Source of the DNA: Sedimentisphaerales bacterium
GTDB lineage: Bacteria; Planctomycetota; Phycisphaerae; Sedimentisphaerales; Anaerobacaceae
Length of the DNA stretch: 7,947 nt
Direction: 5' to 3'
Assembly (NCBI GenBank): GCA_016933985.1
Contig: JAFGTU010000285.1
Span: forward strand, 1-7,947
Shown: positions 1-6,411 of the stretch, piece by piece
Numbering within the stretch: the stretch's first letter is position 1
Layout: each line of letters begins with the position of its first letter
The notes under the pieces: model-generated
What the model was told of the DNA's origin: nothing
The model's input: the letters and a program-made list of their open reading frames with translations, nothing else
The model's database searches: none
Made by a program: the position numbers and the translations under genes

Positions 1-300
1 ACACAAAACCAGTTCACCCTAATTAGGGACTCATAAAGCCAGTGTACAAAAGCACTTAGAAAGCGCCAGAAAAAAATTCCACACCCAGACATATAGTATA
101 GCTGACTATAAGAACCACTACTTATAGATATCCTCTTTCTTATGGTTTCTCCCGAGCCCGACGAGGAAACCGCCCGTTTCTCACTGCCGAAAGACACATA
201 TCTCAACTACCAAGCCAAAATTATACATGAATCTAATGCACAATAAAAGAAGAATTTCCCCTTCGGGCTCCCTGCCGAAGCGCACATTTATGGTCGCGTA
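1..300. other. gene-free AT-rich region with several inverted repeats
   Basis: All three forward frames close within the first 36 bases, and stop codons are dense on both strands, so I see no gene. The stretch holds a perfect 12-bp palindrome CCCTAATTAGGG (17-28). It also holds overlapping dyads TATAGT/ACTATA (92-97/105-110) and CTATAAG/CTTATAG (106-112/121-127), then GGTTTCTC/GAGGAAACC/GTTTCTC (144-151/163-171/176-182). A last hairpin is CTTCGG/CCGAAG (261-266/275-280). I cannot find a convincing promoter upstream of these dyads. They could be the 3' end of a transcript entering from the left, a small RNA, or regulatory DNA for the gene starting at 337. Confidence 0.5.
261..280. repeat. hairpin CTTCGG/CCGAAG
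   Basis: Two perfect 6-nt arms, 261-266 and 275-280, flank an 8-nt loop. Read on the minus strand the hairpin is followed by GGGGAAATTCTTCTTTTATT, whose late U-rich part could make it a weak terminator of antisense transcription. It is not a textbook intrinsic terminator. Confidence 0.3.
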
Positions 301-330
301 CTGGCAGAAAGCTGATCACCTGGATATAAT
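301..330 (+). promoter_or_regulatory. sigma70-like promoter of the GT2 gene, apparently leaderless
   Basis: A perfect -10 hexamer TATAAT (325-330) is preceded by CTGGCA (301-306), a 4/6 match to TTGACA, with an 18-nt spacer. Transcription would be expected about 7 nt past the -10, at base 337, which is the A of the ATG of the GT2 gene. No Shine-Dalgarno sequence is visible before that ATG, which fits a leaderless mRNA. The TATAAT match is direct; the start site is inferred. Confidence 0.5.
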
Positions 331-336
331 TTGATA

Positions 337-1062
337 ATGGAAGTATCTATCGTCATACCAGCGTTCCAGGAGAGCGGGAAAATCGCCCGCGACATCGAAA
401 AGGCTACTCAATTCCTCGATGGCAGCCATATCAAGGGGGAGGTCATTGTCGTTGACGACTGTAGCACTGACAAGACCGCTCAGGTAGCCCGTAGCACGGA
501 GGTTCCGCCATCCGTAGAGGTCAAGGTCATTAGCTACCAGCCCCATCGAGGCAAGGGCTACGCCGTCCGGACGGGAATGAACGCCTCCACCGGCGAATAC
601 GCAATGTTCGCCGACTCGGGACTCTGCGTCCCTTATGAAGATGCTCTGCGAGGACTTGAGTTATTGAAAGCCAATACTTGCGATATTGCCCACGGATCGA
701 GAAAAATGTACGGCTGCCATATCGAAAAGCCCCAAAGCATCTACCGCCGAATCTGCTCAAAGATCTTCCACTGGTTCGTAATCCACGACATGAAAGTCCC
801 CGCCGACTTCACCGACACGCAGTGCGGCTTTAAGATCTATAAAGGCAACGTGGCGAGGCATTTGTACGGCGAGTGTATCACCGACGGATTCACATTCGAC
901 ATCGAAATCATAATACGAGCCCAAAAGGAAGGCTATCGTATCAAGGAATTCCCCATCGACTGGACTTGCGACCGCGATAGTCGCCTCTCGCCGACGCGCA
1001 GCTCTTTCCGCGTTCTATCCGAGCTGCTCGCTATAAGGCGTGCCCTCTCCAATAATAAATAG
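337..1062 (+). CDS. GT2 glycosyltransferase, polyprenyl-phosphate hexose synthase-like (DPM1/ALG5 type)
   Basis: This 241-residue protein is a family 2 glycosyltransferase of the kind that moves a sugar from a nucleotide donor to a polyprenyl phosphate on the cytoplasmic face of the membrane. Motifs in order are SIVIPAFQES (4-13), VVDDCSTD (38-45), RGKGYAVRTG (71-80), HGSR (119-122), DTQCGFK (160-166) and TFDIEI (186-191). It has no membrane segments, so it is a DPM1-like catalytic domain only. The metal-binding DxD, usually DAD in ALG5-like enzymes, reads D93-S94-G95. I chose ATG 337; a TTG two codons upstream (331) is possible, but neither start has a Shine-Dalgarno and 337 coincides with the predicted transcription start. 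It converges on the ApbE gene. It could supply the lipid-linked sugar for the Agl23-like protein; the sugar is unknown. Confidence 0.85.
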   Translation: MEVSIVIPAFQESGKIARDIEKATQFLDGSHIKGEVIVVDDCSTDKTAQVARSTEVPPSVEVKVISYQPHRGKGYAVRTGMNASTGEYAMFADSGLCVPYEDALRGLELLKANTCDIAHGSRKMYGCHIEKPQSIYRRICSKIFHWFVIHDMKVPADFTDTQCGFKIYKGNVARHLYGECITDGFTFDIEIIIRAQKEGYRIKEFPIDWTCDRDSRLSPTRSSFRVLSELLAIRRALSNNK

Positions 1063-1089
1063 ACCCGCTTCCGTAGCGCCGCCAGCCAA

Positions 1090-2052
1090 TCAACTCGATA
1101 TCAGCTCATCCCATCGCCCAAAACGCAGAATCTTCTCCTTCTCCTCCAATATCACCATCGCCAGCGCATCCGGATAACGTCGGCAGTACTCCTCGATTTC
1201 GTCCGGCTCCATAATCATAAAGGCTGTTGAAAGCGCATCGCCCGTCGCCGCATCCAACGTTGACGACCATGCCGCACGTCTGCCTTTGGCCGGTCTGCCG
1301 GTCCGGGGATCCATAATATGCCGGCCCTTCTGAACGCCCGAACCGCTCAATGCCCGCCTCTGAAAATGAAGCTTCGCAAGCGTCCTCTTACCCTTACCCG
1401 GATCGCTCATTGTTACCGGCCAGCCCTTCATATCCGCAGGCCCATCGATAGCGAGCACCGAGCTATACCCCCCGTGGATAAGAGCAATGTCGATGCCCCA
1501 TTCCCGCAGCAAATTCGCCATCTGGTCAACCGCATAACCCTTGCCCATGCCGCCTAAATCAACCTGCACACCTTCGCTTACGACCTCAACCGTATGCTCA
1601 TCCCCGTTCAATAACAGCAAATCAGTGCCCGCATGCTTGCGCGCGAGGTTCAACTCTTGTTCCCCCGGCGTCCGCGGCTCGCCCTTATCATTCCGCCAGC
1701 ATTTCAGCAAAGAGCCGATAGTAATATCAAAAGCCCCCTTCGTATCCTCATAAACCCGTCGGCTAATCTCCAGGCACTCGAACGTCGCCAGACCAACCAC
1801 GAGCCGCTCGTCGAGACGGGCGCTGTTAATCCTCGATATGTCGCTGTTCTCGATGAACCTGCTCAGCTCCGCCTCCAGCCGATCTACCTCATCGAAAGCC
1901 GCCGCCGCCGCCTGTTGAGCGTAACGCTCGTCCTCATGAACGACGATGACCTCAAACGCCGTTGCCATCGCCTCGTGACAAAATCGCTTGATCCCTGCAA
2001 CGGCCCCGCAATCGCTCACAACGTAAGGCTCCTCTGATTTCCGGCTAATCAT
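1090..2052 (-). CDS. apbE: FAD:protein FMN transferase, ApbE family
   Basis: ApbE enzymes transfer FMN from FAD to a Ser/Thr of target flavoproteins, using Mg2+. The 320-residue product shows the family motifs: AMATAFEV (28-35), ELSRFIENSDISRIN (62-76), GAFDITIGSL (106-115), VDLGGMGKGYAVD (164-176), GGYSSVLAI (194-202), LSGSG (235-239), HIMDPRTGRP (245-254) and GDALSTAF (271-278). D272 and T276 sit where the C-terminal metal ligands are expected. The frame is open back to 2166, but the ATG at 2052 is preferred because it forms a 4-bp ATGA overlap with the upstream stop codon, starts the alignable region, and has GAG just before it. Unlike many bacterial ApbE proteins, it has neither a signal peptide nor a lipobox from either start, so it appears cytoplasmic. 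It is the last gene of the three-gene operon; no terminator follows it. No flavinylation target motif is visible in the window. Confidence 0.9.
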   Translation of the reverse strand: MISRKSEEPYVVSDCGAVAGIKRFCHEAMATAFEVIVVHEDERYAQQAAAAAFDEVDRLEAELSRFIENSDISRINSARLDERLVVGLATFECLEISRRVYEDTKGAFDITIGSLLKCWRNDKGEPRTPGEQELNLARKHAGTDLLLLNGDEHTVEVVSEGVQVDLGGMGKGYAVDQMANLLREWGIDIALIHGGYSSVLAIDGPADMKGWPVTMSDPGKGKRTLAKLHFQRRALSGSGVQKGRHIMDPRTGRPAKGRRAAWSSTLDAATGDALSTAFMIMEPDEIEEYCRRYPDALAMVILEEKEKILRFGRWDELISS

Positions 2053-3686
2053 TTCTCGGATGCCTTCCCTGCCAACTCGTTCGGGTCCGGCGCTGTCGCC
2101 GCCTGGCGGGCCTCCCAAAGGTCCTTTCGCACAAAACCAAGCAGTTCGACCTGGGGGCGCAGCCACACATAATAAGGCCTGTCAAACAGGTACACATACA
2201 TCTGACGCTGCTCGAAAGGAATCGACTCGTCATACAACTTCTCCGCCAAGTCCGCCTCAACCGAGGGCGAGGCCAGAACCACCGGCGCCAGACTTGTTTC
2301 CTTCTGCACTTTGTTCGCCCAACGCACGTTCGGATACGACCGAAAATACCACGGCAGGGGCCAGTAGTCGTCACCGGGGCATATCACCTCAATCGGAATG
2401 TTGCGTCCATCATTATACACCTCGGCATATTCACCCACGCGCTGCGCAATATCGAAGACTTCAACAGTCGGGTGAGCATAGACGTAAGGATTTCGGCTGT
2501 CCGAATAGTATATGTAATTACTCGCATAAGCCTGCCAAAGCAAATGCACGGACCCCTCCAAAAGAAGGCACATCACTATCAAACGAGGCAATACATTAGG
2601 CGCCAACCTGACCAGCACAACCGCTCCCAGTCCCGCTAACAGTATCATCCCGTGCAGAAAACCCAACATGCACCACGGCGTCTTGTACCGAATCCCCGAA
2701 TACAATATGACCATACCAAGCGTATAGAATAAAATAAACCGCAGCAAATCAACATTGGCTGCCGGCAGACCCTTCCGCATCAGCACAGCCGTCCCGCCCA
2801 CTACCGCAAGCAGCACAATAAGGCCCTCGCTCCAGATAGGCCCCTTGCCGTACCTCGAATAGATCAGCATCTTGAGATAATAATACCACGGGTGCTCGTG
2901 AATCCGGTTGTTGCCCGCCCGGTCGAAATACGTTGCGTATATCCGAAATGAATCCAATATGCCGCCTGGATTCTTGAAGAACGATGAGTAAAACAAAACA
3001 GAAACAACCGCACCGGCGGCAATCATCGCCACAAAATGCGAAGCCTTCACACACCTGATATCATCCCCGAAACATCCCCTGTGTTCTCGCTGCCGCATGA
3101 AAAGCGTTGCCCAAAGCCCCGCCAACATCGCCCCGAACGCAATGATGCAAGTCTCTTTCGTCGCGTGCATAAGTCCGAGACATACGCCCGCCAGAATCGC
3201 CCAGATGATGGTCTTGCTCTGCGTAAACCGATACCCGAAGCAAATTGCCCCGAATGTGAAACATACCAGTAGCATTTCCTGAATATAGTATCGGCTGTAG
3301 AAAACCATCGCCGGGGAAATCGCCGTCAGCGCCGCCGCACAAACGCACGCCCACCCGCCTAATCCTTCAAGCAGCAGCAACGCAAAAACAACCAGCAGCA
3401 CCCCGAAGAACATCGGCACAACGCGAACCGTGAACTCCGTCATCTCCGCATACGTCTTCTCCGAGCCCAGCCACGCCGGGACCAAAGTGAAGTAATTCAG
3501 CGTCGGCCCGTGGTACTCATCAGGATTATAGACATATTCCCCCAGCTCCAGCAAATCGGCGAACTTGTCGGCGTGAACCGCCTCGTCACCGTGCATCGGG
3601 CGCCGCGCCGCACAAGGCAGACGCAGCGCCACTGCAACAATTGTCGCGGCCAGTATCAGCACGCAACATTTCAATTTCATTCTCAT
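2049..3686 (-). CDS. Agl23-like (TIGR03663-type) GT-C membrane glycosyltransferase
   Basis: The 545-residue protein is a multi-spanning GT-C-fold enzyme resembling the family named 'flippase activity-associated protein Agl23', distantly related to PMT/GT39 mannosyltransferases that use polyprenyl-phosphate sugars outside the membrane. The first loop carries HGDEAVH (32-38, acidic pair D34-E35) and NPDEYHGPTLNY (54-65). RYYIQE (132-137) and HATKE (174-178) follow. About ten hydrophobic segments run to about residue 390, then a soluble C-terminal domain contains DDYWPLPWYFR (439-449). The start at 3686 (MRMKLK) overlaps the lipoprotein stop as ATGA; a second ATG at 3680 is possible. No clear Shine-Dalgarno is seen, which suggests translation by coupling. 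The natural donor would be a product like that of the GT2 enzyme at 337-1062. Acceptor and sugar are unknown. Confidence 0.82.
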   Translation of the reverse strand: MRMKLKCCVLILAATIVAVALRLPCAARRPMHGDEAVHADKFADLLELGEYVYNPDEYHGPTLNYFTLVPAWLGSEKTYAEMTEFTVRVVPMFFGVLLVVFALLLLEGLGGWACVCAAALTAISPAMVFYSRYYIQEMLLVCFTFGAICFGYRFTQSKTIIWAILAGVCLGLMHATKETCIIAFGAMLAGLWATLFMRQREHRGCFGDDIRCVKASHFVAMIAAGAVVSVLFYSSFFKNPGGILDSFRIYATYFDRAGNNRIHEHPWYYYLKMLIYSRYGKGPIWSEGLIVLLAVVGGTAVLMRKGLPAANVDLLRFILFYTLGMVILYSGIRYKTPWCMLGFLHGMILLAGLGAVVLVRLAPNVLPRLIVMCLLLEGSVHLLWQAYASNYIYYSDSRNPYVYAHPTVEVFDIAQRVGEYAEVYNDGRNIPIEVICPGDDYWPLPWYFRSYPNVRWANKVQKETSLAPVVLASPSVEADLAEKLYDESIPFEQRQMYVYLFDRPYYVWLRPQVELLGFVRKDLWEARQAATAPDPNELAGKASEK

Positions 3687-4456
3687 TGGGCGGGCTTGCC
3701 GTAAACCGCAACTTCAATATAGTGATTCAAGTCGTTGCTCGTATTGCCGTTGCTGTAAAGACGAACATAACGGCCCTTTACCCCCTTGGCGTCGATAAGC
3801 TTGCCCTCGTTTGTCTCCGTATAATGCTGGTCCTTGCCCACCCCGAGCCCGGCCGAGTTGTCGATATCATTGTTGAAAATCGTCTGCACGTTGGTGATGA
3901 AATCGGCATCGTCCGCAACTTGAACCACAACGTCATAATACACTCTCGCCTGCTTGTGGTAATGCCATACTACAATCGCATAAATACTGTTTACTGTCCC
4001 CAGGTCGATAGTCACATGCTGGACAAAAGGCCCAAGCTCGACGTAGCTGCCGTCCGCAGCCTCCTTATCCCCGTCCGTGATCATCTCAATCTCGCCGATA
4101 ATCGGCTCTTCATCGCTGCTCGAAACTGGCTTGCCGTCGGCGACATTCTTCGTTCCCTTGGGAGCCAGGAACGGCGCACGAGGACGGCCCAATGGCTTCT
4201 CTAAGTTATCAACCTTCGTATCCTGAGGAGTCCCCACAAACATCGGCTTGGGCAGCTCAAGCTCAATCGGCTCCATATCACCCGCCGGCTTAACTGCCTC
4301 GTTCGCAGGCGCCTTCACCACTTCTTTACCAGCATCCTTCGTAGGAGCTTTGGTTGGCCCCGGTTCCGATTTCTTGCAGGAACAAACAAAGCACAAAGAC
4401 GCTAAAACCATTGCCAAAACACAAATCTTCAAACTTGAGTTCAACCCTTTTCTCAT
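3683..4456 (-). CDS. lipoprotein with discoidin (F5/8 type C)-like domain
   Basis: This 257-residue protein starts with a lipoprotein signal: MRKG, a hydrophobic core (9-24), and lipobox V24-C25-S26-C27 followed by KK, so C27 is the likely lipidated residue. A Lys/Pro/Ala-rich linker (28-60) follows. Next comes a short segment LELPKPMFVG (66-75), then RPRAPFLAPKGTKNVADGKP (91-110), leading into a discoidin-like beta domain to about residue 255. The domain core shows ITDGDKEAADGSYVELG, VTIDLG, YYDVVVQVADD, RYVRLYSNG and YIEVAVYG, typical of galactose-binding-like folds. It is the first gene of the operon, with AAGGA as ribosome-binding site and a promoter about 100 bp upstream. It may bind surface carbohydrate or serve as an accessory subunit of the membrane glycosyltransferase; that role is inferred from context only. 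Confidence 0.8.
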   Translation of the reverse strand: MRKGLNSSLKICVLAMVLASLCFVCSCKKSEPGPTKAPTKDAGKEVVKAPANEAVKPAGDMEPIELELPKPMFVGTPQDTKVDNLEKPLGRPRAPFLAPKGTKNVADGKPVSSSDEEPIIGEIEMITDGDKEAADGSYVELGPFVQHVTIDLGTVNSIYAIVVWHYHKQARVYYDVVVQVADDADFITNVQTIFNNDIDNSAGLGVGKDQHYTETNEGKLIDAKGVKGRYVRLYSNGNTSNDLNHYIEVAVYGKPAQ

Positions 4457-4778
4457 CGCTTCCTTTTAACCTCAAAAATCCACAATTTCTTGTTACTTAC
4501 AAACCGTGATTAACACGCGGCAAAACACTGCGTATTCCACCAAACTGAATCTGTCATACTATTAGATTCATGCAGGATTGTCAAGCTCCCACAGAGTTAT
4601 TTTTCACACGTGCATCCTGCACGAGACCGGCTTCACCGAGCCGCTGGACAAGCCCAAAACCGCCGAATCCGCACTATGAATTGCGCCGCATGGCAAAATG
4701 TTTCAAAAAATACCGCCTTCTCATCACTCTCAATCAGATTCCGTCATTTTCCCCCCCCAGAATCGGCCGCTCTACGCC
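4457..4778. other. gene-free stretch upstream of the lipoprotein operon
   Basis: No gene is supported here. Besides the promoter at 4556-4584 it holds a small hairpin in the leader (4504-4520, CCGTG/CACG-C-GG). It also has a perfect CGTGCA/TGCACG hairpin (4609-4623), a second one CGGCT/AGCCG (4628-4643), and a run of eight Cs (4751-4758). Bases 4614-4679 on the + strand read as 21 sense codons plus TGA with protein-like composition (beginning ILHETGFTEPLDK). They lack a start codon and a ribosome-binding site, so a gene remnant is possible but unproven. Confidence 0.5.
4556..4584 (-). promoter_or_regulatory. sigma70-like promoter of the lipoprotein-GT-C-apbE operon
   Basis: On the minus strand a perfect TTGACA (4584-4579) is followed after exactly 17 nt by TAGTAT (4561-4556), a 4/6 match to TATAAT. 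Transcription would begin near 4549, giving a leader of about 92 nt. The spacer carries the 12-mer CATGAATCTAAT (4572-4561, its last base entering the -10), which also occurs at 226-237 upstream of the GT2 gene. Confidence 0.6.
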
Positions 4779-4813
4779 AAAAAAACAGGGATCCGGCACT
4801 TGCCGAATCCCTG
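4779..4813 (-). terminator. Rho-independent terminator of the permease gene
   Basis: The minus strand forms CAGGGAT-t-CGGCA / TGCCG-g-ATCCCTG, a stem of twelve pairs with one mismatch and a very short loop (4813-4786). It is followed directly by seven Ts (4785-4779). It lies about 74 nt after the permease stop codon and separates this transcription unit from the lipoprotein operon. Confidence 0.88.
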
Positions 4814-4886
4814 CTAAAATCTGCAAGCTAATTAAAACTATAGCGAATTCAAACGCCCAAAGCGATTATTAGCTTAATTCTCAACC

Positions 4887-6272
4887 TTATGCCTTTGCCG
4901 GCGGCATTTCAAGAACCTTACCCTCGAGCCCCGCCTTCGCAAGCACAAAATAGAGCACCGCGCCGACAACAAACGCCGCCAGGGGCGCCGCCGGAATCTT
5001 CGCACTGGTTACCAAAGGCAGAATGCCCACTACAAATCCGACCGCCCAGGATAGCCAACCGGCAACATTGAAACCGGCCCGCGGACCGGCCCACTTCTGG
5101 CCCGCCAGGAAGTAATCAACCATCATAGCGCCGCAAACCGGCCCGAAAGATGCACCAATCACTGTGAAGACCGCGCCGGCCTTGCCCGCCAAACCGGTGA
5201 CGGCCAAAAGAATGCTAACACCGGCGCCAACGCCGACAGAGACAAACGGGTTTACTTTTGGAAGCGTTGTCTTGAAACTGTTGGCCGCGATGAACGACGA
5301 GAAACACGCCGGCGGAAAAGCCGCCACTGCGAGCAGCAGCGCCATCACCTTGCCCGTGCCCGCAGAACCCATCAACCCGCCCATGAAATCGGCGGTAGAT
5401 GGGTCCATCGCGTATTTGCCCGTTGAGCCGAACGCGCCGGCAGCGATTAAAATAGCAGCGCCTGCCGCAACGAGCGTAGCCAGGGCAATGCCGACCAGCC
5501 CGCCCATCCGAACATCTTTCTCGTCCTTGCTGTTCATCCCGAAATCAACGCCTGCCGCTCCCGCCGTGGCGAAGAAACCAACCACAAACGTTATGCTCAA
5601 CAATATCACGCCAAGGACGCTCAAACCACCGCCCGTTGCGCCTCCCGCAACGGTCCCTGCGGCTACCAGAGCTTTCGCATCGAAATCGCCGATCCCGCCC
5701 ATAGTTTTCCCCAGCATAATCACAAGGATTGCCAGGGGAATCAGGGGAAGGAACGTAGCGACCTTCGCAACGTACTGGATGCCCTTGAGTCCTACGAACG
5801 CAGCAGCAGCAGCCCAGATAATAGCAATCACCTTCCAGGCAATTGCGCTGTCACCGAAGAAAGACGAAATGGCCTTCGACGCGAAATAGGAATTAACGCC
5901 AAGCCACCCGAACTGAAGCACACCCATTAGAAAACCAGGCATCAGGAATCCGCCCTGAGTTCCGTATGTCGAGGTGCCGACAACATACAGCGGAAGGCCT
6001 GTCTTCATACCGAGCAGACCCGGAACAACGTAAAACAGAAAGTGGCACAGAAGCGCCGCTATGACCAAACCCAGAAGCGCAGCCCCGATGCCCTGACCGA
6101 GCACGCCGCCGGGCGCCCCGGCCCCCCCGCCGCTCGGCGCCTGGCTCCAGAACACGAACCACAGAAAAATCCCCGCATACGTCGGTGCCGTGTTCTTGTA
6201 CCACGGAGCCCTGTTCGCCGCCGGATTCGGCTTGGCCATACTTACATAATCTGGCAGTACTCCATTACTCAT
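4887..6272 (-). CDS. NCS1-family permease, CodB-like
   Basis: This 461-residue, highly hydrophobic protein with about 12 membrane segments resembles nucleobase:cation symporter-1 carriers such as cytosine permease CodB, somewhat longer than CodB. The best recognised part is GMKTGLPLYVVGTSTYGTQG (88-107) followed by GVLQFGWLGVN (117-127), matching the CodB TM3/TM4 region. A loop at AGAAGVDFGMNSKDEKDV (237-254) corresponds to CodB's TADFVRFGRNAK. VDYFL (385-389) matches the conserved ADY motif before TM11. The ATG at 6272 has AGGAG (6285-6281) 8 nt upstream. It lies 138 bp downstream of the oxidoreductase on the same strand, possibly with its own weak promoter, and is followed by a strong terminator. 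Family members carry nucleobases, hydantoins, allantoin or vitamins; no deaminase or purine/pyrimidine gene is nearby, so the substrate cannot be named. Confidence 0.82.
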   Translation of the reverse strand: MSNGVLPDYVSMAKPNPAANRAPWYKNTAPTYAGIFLWFVFWSQAPSGGGAGAPGGVLGQGIGAALLGLVIAALLCHFLFYVVPGLLGMKTGLPLYVVGTSTYGTQGGFLMPGFLMGVLQFGWLGVNSYFASKAISSFFGDSAIAWKVIAIIWAAAAAFVGLKGIQYVAKVATFLPLIPLAILVIMLGKTMGGIGDFDAKALVAAGTVAGGATGGGLSVLGVILLSITFVVGFFATAGAAGVDFGMNSKDEKDVRMGGLVGIALATLVAAGAAILIAAGAFGSTGKYAMDPSTADFMGGLMGSAGTGKVMALLLAVAAFPPACFSSFIAANSFKTTLPKVNPFVSVGVGAGVSILLAVTGLAGKAGAVFTVIGASFGPVCGAMMVDYFLAGQKWAGPRAGFNVAGWLSWAVGFVVGILPLVTSAKIPAAPLAAFVVGAVLYFVLAKAGLEGKVLEMPPAKA

Positions 6273-6280
6273 AATTCATT

Positions 6281-6285
6281 CTCCT
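6281..6285 (-). promoter_or_regulatory. Shine-Dalgarno of the permease
   Basis: AGGAG on the minus strand, 8 nt before ATG 6272. It rules against the nearer upstream ATG at 6278-6276, which is too close to it and would encode only four residues (MNYE). Confidence 0.8.
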
Positions 6286-6310
6286 AACAAAGATACATCG
6301 ATTATGTTAC

Positions 6311-6327
6311 TCCGGCGCCGCGCCGGA
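6311..6327. repeat. GC-rich hairpin in the permease leader
   Basis: A perfect 7-bp stem TCCGGCG/CGCCGGA encloses a 3-nt loop. No T-run follows on either strand, so it is not an intrinsic terminator. If the -10 at 6337-6342 is used, this hairpin would sit at the very 5' end of the permease mRNA, where it could stabilise the transcript. Confidence 0.55.
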
Positions 6328-6336
6328 TATCCGCGT

Positions 6337-6342
6337 AATATA
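6337..6342 (-). promoter_or_regulatory. possible -10 box of a permease promoter
   Basis: TATATT on the minus strand is a 5/6 match to TATAAT, placed about 65 nt before the permease start. The nearest -35-like sequence, TTGATT, is only 14 nt away, which is too short, and nothing better is seen at 17 nt. The permease may instead be co-transcribed with the oxidoreductase. Confidence 0.25.
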
Positions 6343-6381
6343 GCAGCTAAGCCTCAAATCAACCAGTTTTTTACGCCTCGC

Positions 6382-6411
6382 GGCAAAAATTGTCCCCGAC
6401 CACAAATTGCC
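6382..6411. repeat. imperfect dyad just after the oxidoreductase stop
   Basis: GGCAA-AAA-TTGT pairs with ACAA-A-TTGCC around an 8-nt loop, giving 5 + 4 pairs with a small internal loop. On the minus strand the T-run lies inside the 3' arm rather than after it, so termination would be weak at best and read-through into the permease is plausible. Confidence 0.3.

Noticed and set aside
2053..2166. Longer start for ApbE at 2166
   Set aside because: The extra 38 residues translate the end of the Agl23-like gene in another frame and are not ApbE-like; ATG 2052 forms an ATGA overlap like the one at the previous junction.
2060..2599. 179-codon + strand frame
   Set aside because: Antisense to the conserved C-terminal domain of the Agl23-like protein; low-complexity Pro/Ser/Arg composition and no ribosome-binding site.
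3641..4204. 187-codon + strand frame with hydrophobic stretches
   Set aside because: Antisense of the lipoprotein gene, whose lipobox and discoidin motifs identify the true frame.
4570..4872. 100-codon + strand frame between the operons
   Set aside because: It runs through the permease terminator hairpin, lacks a ribosome-binding site and has no recognisable domain.
5164..5889. 241-codon + strand frame rich in Ala/Pro
   Set aside because: Antisense shadow of the NCS1 permease; the permease frame has recognisable family motifs and a Shine-Dalgarno, this one has neither.
6264..6278. Four-codon upstream reading frame (MNYE) overlapping the permease start
   Set aside because: The AGGAG is too close to its ATG to serve it; probably chance.
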